Source: an uncultured Clostridia bacterium (GTDB taxonomy: Bacteria; Bacillota; Peptococcia; Peptococcales; Peptococcaceae). From it: 64,000 bases of DNA. Each line of letters begins with the position of its first letter. The stretch's first letter is position 1. The DNA lies in assembly GCA_944391625.1 (NCBI GenBank), contig CALXUG010000009.1, positions 1 to 64,000 of the forward strand, in the 5' to 3' direction. The position numbers and the translations under genes were made by a program. Below the pieces are notes generated by a model, which saw only the letters and a program-made list of their open reading frames with translations, was not told the origin of the DNA and did no database searches. Below, piece after piece: positions 33,952 through 42,479 of the stretch.

Positions 33952-34170
33952 ATGTCTGAAAATTTAACAAGTCAATTTGGTTTAGGTTGGGGTAACGGGT
34001 GCTGTGATGAAAATAACTGCGGTGGCTTCGGCGGCGGCTGCAACGGCAGCTTCTTTGAAACATTGATTATGCTGATCATCATCATCTGGTTATTGAGATG
34101 GTTGTTCAGCTGCGGTATCTTTGGTGGCAGCAACTGCGGTTGTGGCTGTGGCTGCAATACAAACTGCTAA
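33952..34170 (+). CDS. Cys/Gly-rich small membrane protein 1
   Basis: The 72-residue protein has an N-terminal Cys/Gly/Asn-rich part (CCDENNCGGFGGGCNG), one transmembrane helix (about 34-52, FETLIMLIIIIWLLRWLF) and a Cys-Gly repeat tail (CGCGCGCNTNC). The layout recalls small YjcZ-like or coat-associated proteins of spore formers, but the match is only in style. AAAGGAGGA precedes the ATG. The helix sequence recurs in the frame-shifted reading frame at 34348-34572, showing local duplication. The next gene starts within the stop (TAATG). Confidence 0.75.
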   Translation: MSENLTSQFGLGWGNGCCDENNCGGFGGGCNGSFFETLIMLIIIIWLLRWLFSCGIFGGSNCGCGCGCNTNC

Positions 34171-34391
34171 TGGATGAAGAACGGGCAACAAAACCGCTGG
34201 TGCGCACTGTTGACCATCTGAAAACTACCACAACCAGTATGCGTGGCTTCGCAGACAGTGTGGATCATCTGTTAAATGCGCTGGAGGAATTTTTTCCCTT
34301 CATTGAAAAAGTTGCCTCCAGTACAGAACGACTGCGGAATCGTATGATGGCGCCCCGTAATCTTTATCGACGGCCGCCCGGCCGCAGATAA
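34170..34391 (+). CDS. Small helical protein coupled to Cys/Gly-rich gene 1
   Basis: The 73-residue product is a charged amphipathic helix (LLNALEEFFPFIEKVAS), with a basic end. Its ATG overlaps the previous stop (TAATG), and it has no ribosome binding site of its own, so it would depend on translational coupling. The frame stops at 34389-34391, just where a second frame (34348-34572) with clear coding character begins; the real protein may be their fusion after a +1 shift. Confidence concerns the reading frame, not a function. Confidence 0.5.
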   Translation: MDEERATKPLVRTVDHLKTTTTSMRGFADSVDHLLNALEEFFPFIEKVASSTERLRNRMMAPRNLYRRPPGRR

Positions 34392-34572
34392 AGAACATGC
34401 TCGCAATCAATTTGAGCGTAAACAATGGCTCAGAAACAAAAATCCATATTTGGAAGGATGGATTCCTGTGGGGGATTATGACGCTGCAAGAGCGTTAAGC
34501 TACTATTATTTTGAGAATATTTTGATGTTGATTGTAATCCTCTGGCTGATTAAATGGTTATTTGCCTGCTGA
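34348..34572 (+). pseudogene. Frame-shifted continuation with a paralogous transmembrane helix
   Basis: This frame, +1 relative to the 34170 gene, is open from 34348 to a TGA at 34570-34572 and has no ATG before its membrane helix. It encodes a basic region (ARNQFERKQWLRNKNPYLEG) and ends in YFENILMLIVILWLIKWLFA, very like the helix of Cys/Gly-rich protein 1 (FETLIMLIIIIWLLRWLF). Either the 34170 gene is broken or frameshifted in the GC-rich CGGCCGCCCGGCCG (34371-34384), or a short protein starts at GTG 34468 (preceded by AAGGATGG). Confidence 0.65.
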
Positions 34573-34629
34573 TAGACAGCAGCAAAAGTTATTTCACACA
34601 ATTATAGATTTTCTTAGGAGGTTTTTCCC

Positions 34630-34848
34630 ATGACTGAACAACAAGTATCTTCCTGTGGCTGCGGCAGCTACAACGACTGTGACAATGGATGCGGATGCGG
34701 CAACAACTGCAACAGCTGTAATAATTGCGGCTGCAACACCTGCGGTGGTATTGGCGGCGGCAGCTGGAGCTGGATCTGGTGGATTATTATCTTCGTTGTC
34801 TTCCTGTTTGTCATCTTTGGTTTTGGCGGTGGCGGCGGCTGGTGCTAA
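34630..34848 (+). CDS. Cys/Gly-rich small membrane protein 2
   Basis: The 72-residue protein has a Cys/Asn/Gly-rich N-terminal half with many CxC and CxxC units (CGCGNNCNSCNNCGCNTC), then a Trp-rich transmembrane helix (about 47-66) and a GFGGGGGWC end. It is similar in plan but not in helix sequence to the 33952 protein. TTAGGAGG precedes the ATG. It should be exported or lipid-facing and cross-linked by disulfides or metal, as expected of envelope or spore surface proteins. Function unknown. Confidence 0.72.
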   Translation: MTEQQVSSCGCGSYNDCDNGCGCGNNCNSCNNCGCNTCGGIGGGSWSWIWWIIIFVVFLFVIFGFGGGGGWC

Positions 34849-34973
34849 TCCATTTGTAACACTGTATGTCTGTTCCCATGAAAAAATGCCTGCTGTTGAC
34901 AAAAGTTTCGTATAGCAGGCCAGACATCAAACAGCATTTTTTATAAAAACCAGTCAGAACCAAAATCAACATA

Positions 34974-35027
34974 AATAAGGCGTTTGTTTTCTGGTTACCA
35001 TACAGAAACAGACTGCCTTATTTTTTT
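34974..35027 (+). terminator. Terminator of the Cys/Gly-rich cluster
   Basis: AATAAGGC and GCCTTATT form the base of a long imperfect hairpin (inner TGTTTTCTG/CAGAAACA), then TTTTTT. Confidence 0.75.
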
Positions 35028-35030
35028 GAT

Positions 35031-35059
35031 TTGACAAGGCCAGGACATTGTTTTATACT
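35031..35059 (+). promoter_or_regulatory. Strong sigma-A promoter of the crp/fnr-like gene
   Basis: Perfect TTGACA (35031-35036), a 17-bp spacer and TATACT (35054-35059). Confidence 0.8.
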
Positions 35060-35118
35060 GAGTGCAATTATGGGCTGCTTTATCGTTGGACATGCAGTCC
35101 TTTCAGGAGGTACGGTAT

Positions 35119-35817
35119 ATGTCCCATTGGAAACAATTAGAGCAATGGCAATTACAATTGCTCTATCAGGCTGATTTTTTTACAGGCATCACGCCAGAAC
35201 AATTGCAGCAGATTTTGCCATGCTTGGGTATGACCTTGTCCGCTTTTGAGAAAAACACTTATTTGTTCCAAGCTGGAGAACAAATTACCCAGATAGGTTT
35301 TTTATTTTCCGGTAAAGTACAGATTATTCAGGAGGATTTTTGGGGAAACCGTACCATTTTGGAACAAATTGATACTGGCGGAATGTTTGGAGAAGCCTTT
35401 GCCTGTGCTGGAACGCCACGGATTCCTATAACAGTGCTGGCGGCAGAAGACGGACAGCTTGCCTATTTTCCCTATCAAAAGTTGTAATCTCTGTGTCCCA
35501 ACGCCTGTCCTTTTCATCGTCAGCTGATTACCAATCTGCTGCAGGGTATGGCGGCCAAAAATGTGATGCTGATACAAAAAATGACCCACATCAGCAAACG
35601 AAGTACACGGGAAAAACTATTGTCTTATTTATCTTTGCAGGCTTTACAGAAAAATGATAATCAATTTACGATCCCTTTTAATCGACAGGAGCTGGCTGAC
35701 TTTCTGGCAGTTGACCGTTCCGCTATGTCCGCAGAACTATCCCGCATGCAAAAAGAAGGATTGCTGGAATTTCACCGCAGCCACTTTATTCTGCATGAAC
35801 CAGAGTACAGTTTGTAA
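35119..35817 (+). pseudogene. Crp/Fnr-family regulator interrupted by an in-frame TAA
   Basis: The effector domain (cyclic-nucleotide-like fold, with GEQITQIGFLFSGKVQII and GGMFGEAFACAG) runs from the ATG at 35119 (AGGAGG upstream) to TAA at 35485-35487. The same frame continues without shift as CPNACPFHRQLITNLL and a helix-turn-helix (FNRQELADFLAVDRSAMSAEL) to 35817. A single nonsense change thus splits one 232-codon gene at the domain junction. An intact version would be a Crp/Fnr regulator of the kind that controls hcp. Readthrough or a sequencing error cannot be excluded. Confidence 0.85.
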
Positions 35818-35895
35818 AAAAATAAACTCTTACTTTTTGAAAGAACACAACCACTGAAACAAATATCATTAAAAATTATATCGGTTAGAAACAGC

Positions 35896-35945
35896 AGCAC
35901 CATGAAGGGCGGCAGAGATAATTCCCCGCCGCCCTTCATGGTGCT
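35896..35945. repeat. Perfect 18-bp inverted repeat in a convergent gap
   Basis: AGCACCATGAAGGGCGGC (35896-35913) is perfectly complementary to 35928-35945, with a 14-nt loop. No U-tract follows on either strand. It lies between the broken crp/fnr gene and the end of miaA and could still act as a bidirectional terminator. Confidence 0.7.
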
Positions 35946-36012
35946 TAAATACGTTTGTTTAGTCATTTATTTTTATAAAACTTCCCGAAATTTGAGTATT
36001 TTTACTAATCTA

Positions 36013-36960
36013 TTACAATCCTAACTTCTGCGTTACAAGCTGCAATAACTCTGCTTGAATTTGCGCATCGGTTTTACCCAGTTTTTCTACCCATTGCAAA
36101 TTGGGATCGTGGCGGAACCAAGTCAGCTGGCGTTTGGCAAAATGACGAGTATCTCGTTTAATCAGCTCAATAGCTTTATCTAGGGAGTATTCTCCTTGCA
36201 GATATTGCACCATCTGCCGATAACCCAGGCTGGTCATGGACAACGCATCAGCAGGTACACCATGTTCCAGCGCTTGTCTGACCTCCTGCTCCAATCCTTG
36301 GGCAATCATCAAATCTACCCGTTGATTGATACGTTGATATAAAATATCTCGCGGAAGGTTTAAGCCCAGATAAGCAGTACGATAGCGCATAGTTTGTTTG
36401 TCTACTGTATTCTGGCGCTGAGAGGCTGGAGTACCTGTTACATGCAGCACTTCTAACGCGCGAATAATTCGTTTGCTGTCGTTGTAATGCAATCGCTGCG
36501 CTGATAACGGATCCTGTTGCTGCAGCAATTGCCAGAGCGCTTCATTCCCATGCTGCTGTTGATACTGCAATAATTGCTGCCGATAACGTTCGTCGGTAAT
36601 GGATTCTCCGAAATGGTATTCGTATAGTACTCCATTCACATAAAAGCCCGTGCCGCCGACCAAGATGGGTACTTTACCCCGCTGATGGATATCTGCGATA
36701 GCATTGTCAGCCAAGATTTTAAATTCAGCAGCGCTAAAGGTTTCCCAAGGCTCCTTGATATCAATCAGATGATGGGGAATGCCTTCCATTTCTTCTGCTG
36801 TAATCTTAGCTGTCCCAATGTCTAAGCCGCGAAACACCTGCATAGAATCCCCTGAAATAATTTCACCCTGCAGTGCCTTGGCCAGACCAATACTGGCTGC
36901 GGTTTTTCCCACTGCGGTGGGCCCCACTAAAATAATCAATGGTATTGCAGAACAGTTCAT
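36013..36960 (-). CDS. miaA: tRNA dimethylallyltransferase
   Basis: MiaA adds a dimethylallyl group to A37 of tRNAs reading UNN codons. The 315-residue protein has the P-loop GPTAVGKT (13-20), SGDSMQVFRGLDIGTAK and PHHLIDIKEP. The length is normal. It follows a methyltransferase gene and mutL-mutS on the same strand; mutS-mutL-miaA linkage is common in bacteria. Confidence 0.96.
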   Translation of the reverse strand: MNCSAIPLIILVGPTAVGKTAASIGLAKALQGEIISGDSMQVFRGLDIGTAKITAEEMEGIPHHLIDIKEPWETFSAAEFKILADNAIADIHQRGKVPILVGGTGFYVNGVLYEYHFGESITDERYRQQLLQYQQQHGNEALWQLLQQQDPLSAQRLHYNDSKRIIRALEVLHVTGTPASQRQNTVDKQTMRYRTAYLGLNLPRDILYQRINQRVDLMIAQGLEQEVRQALEHGVPADALSMTSLGYRQMVQYLQGEYSLDKAIELIKRDTRHFAKRQLTWFRHDPNLQWVEKLGKTDAQIQAELLQLVTQKLGL

Positions 36961-36999
36961 AGCCGTTTCCCTTCTTTCATTATATCATTTACTACAAGC

Positions 37000-37788
37000 T
37001 TACACATATAGTACCCCATAAGCCAAGGTACTGTATTTACCGCCGACAATGGCATCAAAGTTTAAATGACGCAGCGTTCCTGCCCGATGTTTTACCACAA
37101 CCCGACGGCGAGCAATCGTTCGCGCCAACTCCAAACTCTCCTGCGTCAACGGACTATAATCGGCCTGACGACGAAGAGGAGCAATACCTGATGATTGCAA
37201 AATAGGCCGCTCAAACATAGGATCAAAATAAACCAGATCATAGCTGTTTTTCTGCTGCTGCGCCAAATATTGACGATAATCTATGCAAAAAGGCTGTATG
37301 CGAGCCATAGCCTCCTGCATACGCCAGCTTTCCGTCGGCCAATTTTGCAGACCATAAGCGGTAATGACATAAGTAAGCGGACTACTTTCTAATGCGGTCA
37401 CGCTGCCGTCTGTTCCGGCTGCAAAAGCAGCCACAATGGCATCATTAGCCATTCCCATGGTGCAATCTAAGATAGCATCGCCACTCTGCACATCCAATAC
37501 CTGAGTCAGTAGTTCTTCCTTGCCATCCTTTAACTGTTTGATGCGCGGCACAGCCATACCGGGATGAAAAAATAATTGTTGACCGTCTGACCAATGGAGA
37601 ACAAGGGTATGTTCCTCCTCCACCAACAGACAATCCAGCTGATGCTGCTCTAAAAGCCAGGGAATCCCTTTATTATTGCGGGCAATCACAGGAATCCGCA
37701 ATTGTTCACAAAGCTGCAATGCCAGAGTAGTCAATCCTTCACCATGTTTTCCCCTTGCTTTGCTGGTAGTTGCTGCACAATTAACCAT
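37000..37788 (-). CDS. Class I SAM-dependent methyltransferase (RsmJ-like)
   Basis: The 262-residue protein has a SAM-binding motif I region (DAILDCTMGMANDAIVAAFAA in the middle, about 115-135) and the catalytic-type FDPMFERP motif, resembling the DPM(F/Y)P of RsmJ 16S rRNA methyltransferases. It begins with a non-catalytic N-terminal domain that binds no obvious cofactor. It overlaps the mutL end by 8 bp, so it is part of the mutS-mutL-miaA operon. RNA methylation is likely; the target base is not certain. Confidence 0.75.
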   Translation of the reverse strand: MVNCAATTSKARGKHGEGLTTLALQLCEQLRIPVIARNNKGIPWLLEQHQLDCLLVEEEHTLVLHWSDGQQLFFHPGMAVPRIKQLKDGKEELLTQVLDVQSGDAILDCTMGMANDAIVAAFAAGTDGSVTALESSPLTYVITAYGLQNWPTESWRMQEAMARIQPFCIDYRQYLAQQQKNSYDLVYFDPMFERPILQSSGIAPLRRQADYSPLTQESLELARTIARRRVVVKHRAGTLRHLNFDAIVGGKYSTLAYGVLYV

Positions 37789-39832
37789 GATAACTGCCTC
37801 GCTTGAAAATTTTATATAGCTCTGTCATTGTGATTTGATAAATGATAGGCCGTCCATGGGGACAAGTATGGGCATTTTCTACCTGAGACAAATCATACAG
37901 CAAGGTACGCATTTCGATTTCTGTCAATGGCCAGTGCGCTTTTACGGCACCTTTGCAGGATGCGGTGATCAACAGTTTTTCTTTGATAACAGCAGCTGTA
38001 ATTTCTTTTTGCTCGCCGAGATCGTGCAGTAAATCTAAAAAGAACGTTTCCACATCAGGCAGCTCATGCAGTCCCAAAGGTAAACTGCGCAGCAAATAAC
38101 AACGCTCACCAAAATTCTCCAAGACAAAACCCAGGTCGCGCAATGTAAAAATATGCTGCATTAAAATGCTGTCCTGTTGTGCTGAAACCGTTATGGTAAC
38201 AGGAATCAGTAATGGTTGAGAAATGATTTCTTTTTGTGCTTCAGCCTTCATGAATTTTTCATACAAAATCCGTTCATGACAGGTGTGCTGGTCGATAATA
38301 TACAGCCCTTCCTCATTTTGTGCTAGGATAAAGGAATTTTGCAACTGACCTATAACAGATAGATTTTTAATTCCTTTCACTTGCACAGTTTCGCTTTTTT
38401 GTACTGGTACAGAATCCAATTTTTTATTCTGTTTCTCTTTTTTGAAATCAGAACCAAATTGATTTTTTTCGTATATATCATCGTTCATGATATTTTCTTC
38501 TTTTTGAAACAATTTATCTTGTATAACAGATGGATGGATATCCTCGGATAATGCAGTTGTTTCTTCTGAAGACCAATGCAACAGTTTTTTTGGTTCAGCT
38601 ACAATATCTCCCAAAGATGCTGAACTGCTCTGTTTTCCATACGAAATAGCAGAGGTTTCTGCTGATTCTTGTATTTTCACTGTATTAGCTGGTTGTATTT
38701 GTGCTTCAGCTGATTTTTTTTCCGCAGTATCCGCAAAATGGGTTTGCTGATGCTGCACAATCTGTGCGACAGAAGGCGCCTTTTTTTGTGTTGCAGCTGG
38801 CGCAACCGATTCAGGCAAGAAAGCATTTTTTGTAATGTTGGCCTCCCATAAAGCATCTTTTAATACTTCAATGATTTTTGGTTTTAACTGTTCAAAGCCA
38901 TTAATTTTAATCTCTGTTTTGGCAGGATGCACATTGACATCCACCTCACTGCCTGGCAAAGTCAATTGTAATACAGCAACAGGAAAACGCCCTTTGGCGA
39001 TCAGTGTATAATAGCTTTCTTCTAATGTCTGGCTAAGTTCGGCACTTTTCACCAAACGGCCATTGACAAAAAACACTTCCTGGCCCCGATTATTTCGCGT
39101 AACTTCTTCCCTCACCAATCGTGCTTCCAACCAACGATCATTGCCTAGTTCTTTTTTTTCTACCGGCACAATCAACGGCTCCAGATTACTCCCATACACA
39201 TAGGCCATACATTGCTCTGTGGTAGTTAATCCTGCTGTATCCAATTGCAACTGACCGTTAGATACATAACGAAATCGCACAGCAGGATGACCCATAGCAT
39301 ATTTACTGATTAAATCGCCAATTAAGCCAGTTTCATAGCTGTTGCTTTTTAAAAATTTTCGACGGGCAGGCACATTATAAAACAAATTTTTAACCTCTAA
39401 AATAGTACCAGGTGTTGTGGCCACTTCTGAAAAATCCTGTACAACGCCGCCGTCAATGCGAATTTTATGTCCAATGGCTTCTTCTGCTGTACAGCTGCGC
39501 ATTTCTACCTGTGCCACAGCAGCGATACTGGGCAATGCTTCTCCGCGAAAGCCGAAGGTGTTTAGCCGATACAAATCTTGAAACTCTGTTATTTTGCTGG
39601 TGGCATGGCGTTGAAAGGCAATCTGTAAATCATCCTTATCCATACCACTCCCGTTATCCTTAACACGGATTAAACTGGTGCCGCCTTCCTTGATTTCAAT
39701 TTCAATAAAATCGGCGCCAGCATCCAGACTGTTTTCCAGTAATTCCTTAATCACCGACAGCGGCCGTTCTATCACTTCACCAGCAGCAATTTTGTCTGCA
39801 ACATGAGCTTCCAGTTGTCTAATTTGTCCCAT
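37781..39832 (-). CDS. mutL: DNA mismatch repair protein MutL with endonuclease motif
   Basis: The 683-residue protein has the GHKL ATPase N-terminus (AAGEVIERPLSVIKELLENS and NGSGM, GFRGEALPSI), a long low-complexity linker (about 335-480) and a C-terminal dimerisation domain. The C-terminus carries DQHTCHERILYE (about 514-525), the DQHx-x2-E-x4-E metal-binding endonuclease motif with Thr for the usual Ala, and CPHGRP near the end. This predicts a nicking MutL, as in bacteria without MutH. It overlaps mutS by 14 bp. Confidence 0.96.
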   Translation of the reverse strand: MGQIRQLEAHVADKIAAGEVIERPLSVIKELLENSLDAGADFIEIEIKEGGTSLIRVKDNGSGMDKDDLQIAFQRHATSKITEFQDLYRLNTFGFRGEALPSIAAVAQVEMRSCTAEEAIGHKIRIDGGVVQDFSEVATTPGTILEVKNLFYNVPARRKFLKSNSYETGLIGDLISKYAMGHPAVRFRYVSNGQLQLDTAGLTTTEQCMAYVYGSNLEPLIVPVEKKELGNDRWLEARLVREEVTRNNRGQEVFFVNGRLVKSAELSQTLEESYYTLIAKGRFPVAVLQLTLPGSEVDVNVHPAKTEIKINGFEQLKPKIIEVLKDALWEANITKNAFLPESVAPAATQKKAPSVAQIVQHQQTHFADTAEKKSAEAQIQPANTVKIQESAETSAISYGKQSSSASLGDIVAEPKKLLHWSSEETTALSEDIHPSVIQDKLFQKEENIMNDDIYEKNQFGSDFKKEKQNKKLDSVPVQKSETVQVKGIKNLSVIGQLQNSFILAQNEEGLYIIDQHTCHERILYEKFMKAEAQKEIISQPLLIPVTITVSAQQDSILMQHIFTLRDLGFVLENFGERCYLLRSLPLGLHELPDVETFFLDLLHDLGEQKEITAAVIKEKLLITASCKGAVKAHWPLTEIEMRTLLYDLSQVENAHTCPHGRPIIYQITMTELYKIFKRGSYHG

Positions 39833-42458
39833 GGTTTACCACCTCCTGTGCTTTTTTCTGTAATGTGAATAAAAGATTCATGGCATCAATTGGTGTCAGC
39901 GTATTCAGATTAATCGCGGCCAACTCCTCTACTACTTCCGGCAAATCTACTGAAGATGTTGAAGTTTGTTCCATATCAACCAATTTGTCCGGCTCTGGGC
40001 AAACAAACAGCTCCATTTGGCTGGAATGGGGGCGATGCTGCTCCTTTTCTAATTCTAAGGTACGCAAAATATCCTGCGCATTTCGCAGCACCATTTCAGG
40101 AATACCGGCCAATCTGGCTACATGAATCCCATAACTGCGGTCAGCTCCGCCAGCGATAATTTTGCGCAAAAAAACAATATTTTCACCATCTTCTTTGACG
40201 GCCACTGAATAATTACAAATACCAGGCTGTTCTTCCAATGCAGTTAATTCATGATAATGGGTGGCAAACATGGTTTTGGCACGAATAGTATTGTTAATGT
40301 AATCGGTTAAAGCCCAGGCAATAGCCAGACCATCATAGGTGCTGGTTCCCCGCCCTACTTCATCTAAAATAATCAAGCTGTCTTTTGTGGCATTATTAAC
40401 GATGTTGGCAACTTCGTTCATTTCCACCATAAAGGTACTTTGCCCTGTACTCAAATCGTCACTGGCACCGATTCGGGCAAATACGCGGTCAACCACCGGC
40501 ATGATGGCTTCTTTCGCTGGTACAAAAGAACCAATCTGCATTAAGATAGAGGCTACTGCAATGCTGCGGCAGTAAGTACTTTTTCCGGCCATATTAGGAC
40601 CAGTGATAATCAAAAACCGTTCGGTTTCCGGATGAAAATGCACATCATTGGGAATGAACCAGCCATCTTTCAATTTTTCTTCCACAACAGGATGACGGCA
40701 CTCTTTCAAACTATACTGACCATCCTCTGAAATAACAGGCTTGCAAAAATTATGATATACAGCAGCTTGTCCCAAGGAAAACAAACAATCCAACTGGGCA
40801 ATGATATGAGCTGTTTTTAAAATACGTGCTACCTGTTCTCCTACCGTATTGCGCAGTTGAACAAAAAGCTGATATTCCAATTCTCTTAACTTTTCATCAG
40901 CCCCCAATACTTTGCTTTCCAGCTCCTTCAACTCCGGTGTGATAAAACGTTCACTATTGGCAAGGGTTTGCTTCCGCACATATTCCTCTGGCACTTCGCC
41001 GCTTTTACTGCGGGTTACATCAATGTAATAACCAAATACTTTATTATAGCTGACCTTTAATGTACGAATACCAGTCCGCTCCCTCTCCCGCAATTCCAAA
41101 TCTACAATCCATTGTTTACCGTTGACTAGAATATCCCGCAGCTGATCTACTTCATGACTATATCCAGAGCGAATCAGATTGCCTTCCCGCACAGAAAAAG
41201 GGGCTTCTGGATGAATTGCCTGCTCCAACAGTTCATATACATCGGTCAATGGATCAAAGGCAGCGGTCAATTGCTGCAGATAGGCTGATTTTCCTTTTTG
41301 CATATTTTGCAGTAACGCAGGCAGCTGAAATAGAGAATTTTTCAGTGACAGCAAATCCTTGGCATTTGCTGTTCCATAGGTAATACGGGAAGTAATACGT
41401 TCTAAATCATAAACCGGTTCCAAATACTCCTTGAAAGAAAGACGCAAGGTTGTATTTTCTACCAGTTCTTCTGTTGTATCCAGCCGTTTTTGGATTTCCT
41501 CTTTGTTTAATAATGGTTTTTCCAACCAGTTTTTCAGTAAACGGCTGCCCACTGCGGTACGGGTATAATCTAAAATACCCAGTACAGAATCTTTTCGTTC
41601 TGCGCTGTGCAGCGAACGCACCAGTTCTAAATTGCGGCGCGTCGCATAATCCAAATCCATAGTTTCTTTCAGCGAATATACTTTTAAAGTCATAATATTA
41701 GCTGGACGACTCTTCTGCATGATAGTCAGATAATCCAGAATCACTCCGGCAGCAATGACAACCAGGGGCTTATCTGCACAACCCAGACTGGTGAGGGAAT
41801 TGATATGGAAATGTTCTAACACTTTTTGCTGGGCATATTCCAGCCGAAAAGCATGCTCCATATGACTGGTGATAGTGACTTTGTTTTCACCGGCAATGCG
41901 GTTTATATCGTACCAAGTTTGCTCATCACCAGAAGCAACCAAACATTCCACAGGATCGTAACGCCAAAACTCATTATGTAAGGTATTCCAATCTGGCACT
42001 TCTGTTGCCATAAATTCACCGGTAGAAGCATCAGCTACAGCCAACCCATATGCCCCTTCTTTATTACGGACAACAGCCAGCAAATAGTTGCTGCTGCGTT
42101 CCTGCAAAAAGTTACCTTCTAAAATTGTCCCCGGCGATATAACACGAATCACTTCCCGCTTGACTATTCCTTTGGTGCTTTTCGGATCTTCAACTTGTTC
42201 GCAGATTGCAACCTTCTTCCCGGCAGCAATTACTTTGGCAATATAGTTGTCCGCCGAATGGAAAGGAACACCGCACATTGGTATTTTTCCTAATCCACCA
42301 TCCCGGGCAGTTAAAGTGATGCCCAATAAGCGGCTGCCCATCTCAGCATCAGGGCCAAACATTTCATAAAAATCTCCCAGTCGATAAAATAGAAGGCAAT
42401 CCTGATAGTCTTTTTTTATTTGTTCGTATTGTTGCATCATTGGTGTATTTCCCAGCAT
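39819..42458 (-). CDS. mutS: DNA mismatch repair protein MutS
   Basis: The 879-residue protein has the mismatch-binding N-terminus (MMQQYEQIKKDYQDCLLFYRLGDFYEMF in part), with the Phe-x-Glu wedge in GDFYEMF, and the ABC-type ATPase with GPNMAGKST, DEVGRGTSTYDG and THYHEL. The dimer-forming C-terminal helices end the protein. AGGAGG precedes the ATG at 42458. A terminator-like structured element lies just upstream, so mutS probably has its own promoter or is attenuated. Confidence 0.97.
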   Translation of the reverse strand: MLGNTPMMQQYEQIKKDYQDCLLFYRLGDFYEMFGPDAEMGSRLLGITLTARDGGLGKIPMCGVPFHSADNYIAKVIAAGKKVAICEQVEDPKSTKGIVKREVIRVISPGTILEGNFLQERSSNYLLAVVRNKEGAYGLAVADASTGEFMATEVPDWNTLHNEFWRYDPVECLVASGDEQTWYDINRIAGENKVTITSHMEHAFRLEYAQQKVLEHFHINSLTSLGCADKPLVVIAAGVILDYLTIMQKSRPANIMTLKVYSLKETMDLDYATRRNLELVRSLHSAERKDSVLGILDYTRTAVGSRLLKNWLEKPLLNKEEIQKRLDTTEELVENTTLRLSFKEYLEPVYDLERITSRITYGTANAKDLLSLKNSLFQLPALLQNMQKGKSAYLQQLTAAFDPLTDVYELLEQAIHPEAPFSVREGNLIRSGYSHEVDQLRDILVNGKQWIVDLELRERERTGIRTLKVSYNKVFGYYIDVTRSKSGEVPEEYVRKQTLANSERFITPELKELESKVLGADEKLRELEYQLFVQLRNTVGEQVARILKTAHIIAQLDCLFSLGQAAVYHNFCKPVISEDGQYSLKECRHPVVEEKLKDGWFIPNDVHFHPETERFLIITGPNMAGKSTYCRSIAVASILMQIGSFVPAKEAIMPVVDRVFARIGASDDLSTGQSTFMVEMNEVANIVNNATKDSLIILDEVGRGTSTYDGLAIAWALTDYINNTIRAKTMFATHYHELTALEEQPGICNYSVAVKEDGENIVFLRKIIAGGADRSYGIHVARLAGIPEMVLRNAQDILRTLELEKEQHRPHSSQMELFVCPEPDKLVDMEQTSTSSVDLPEVVEELAAINLNTLTPIDAMNLLFTLQKKAQEVVNHGTN

Positions 42459-42479
42459 TTTTGTACCTCCTGAAAAATG

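Noticed and set aside
35485-35487. Stop-codon recoding to selenocysteine or pyrrolysine in the crp/fnr gene.
   Set aside because: The codon is TAA, which is not used for either; a nonsense mutation is simpler.
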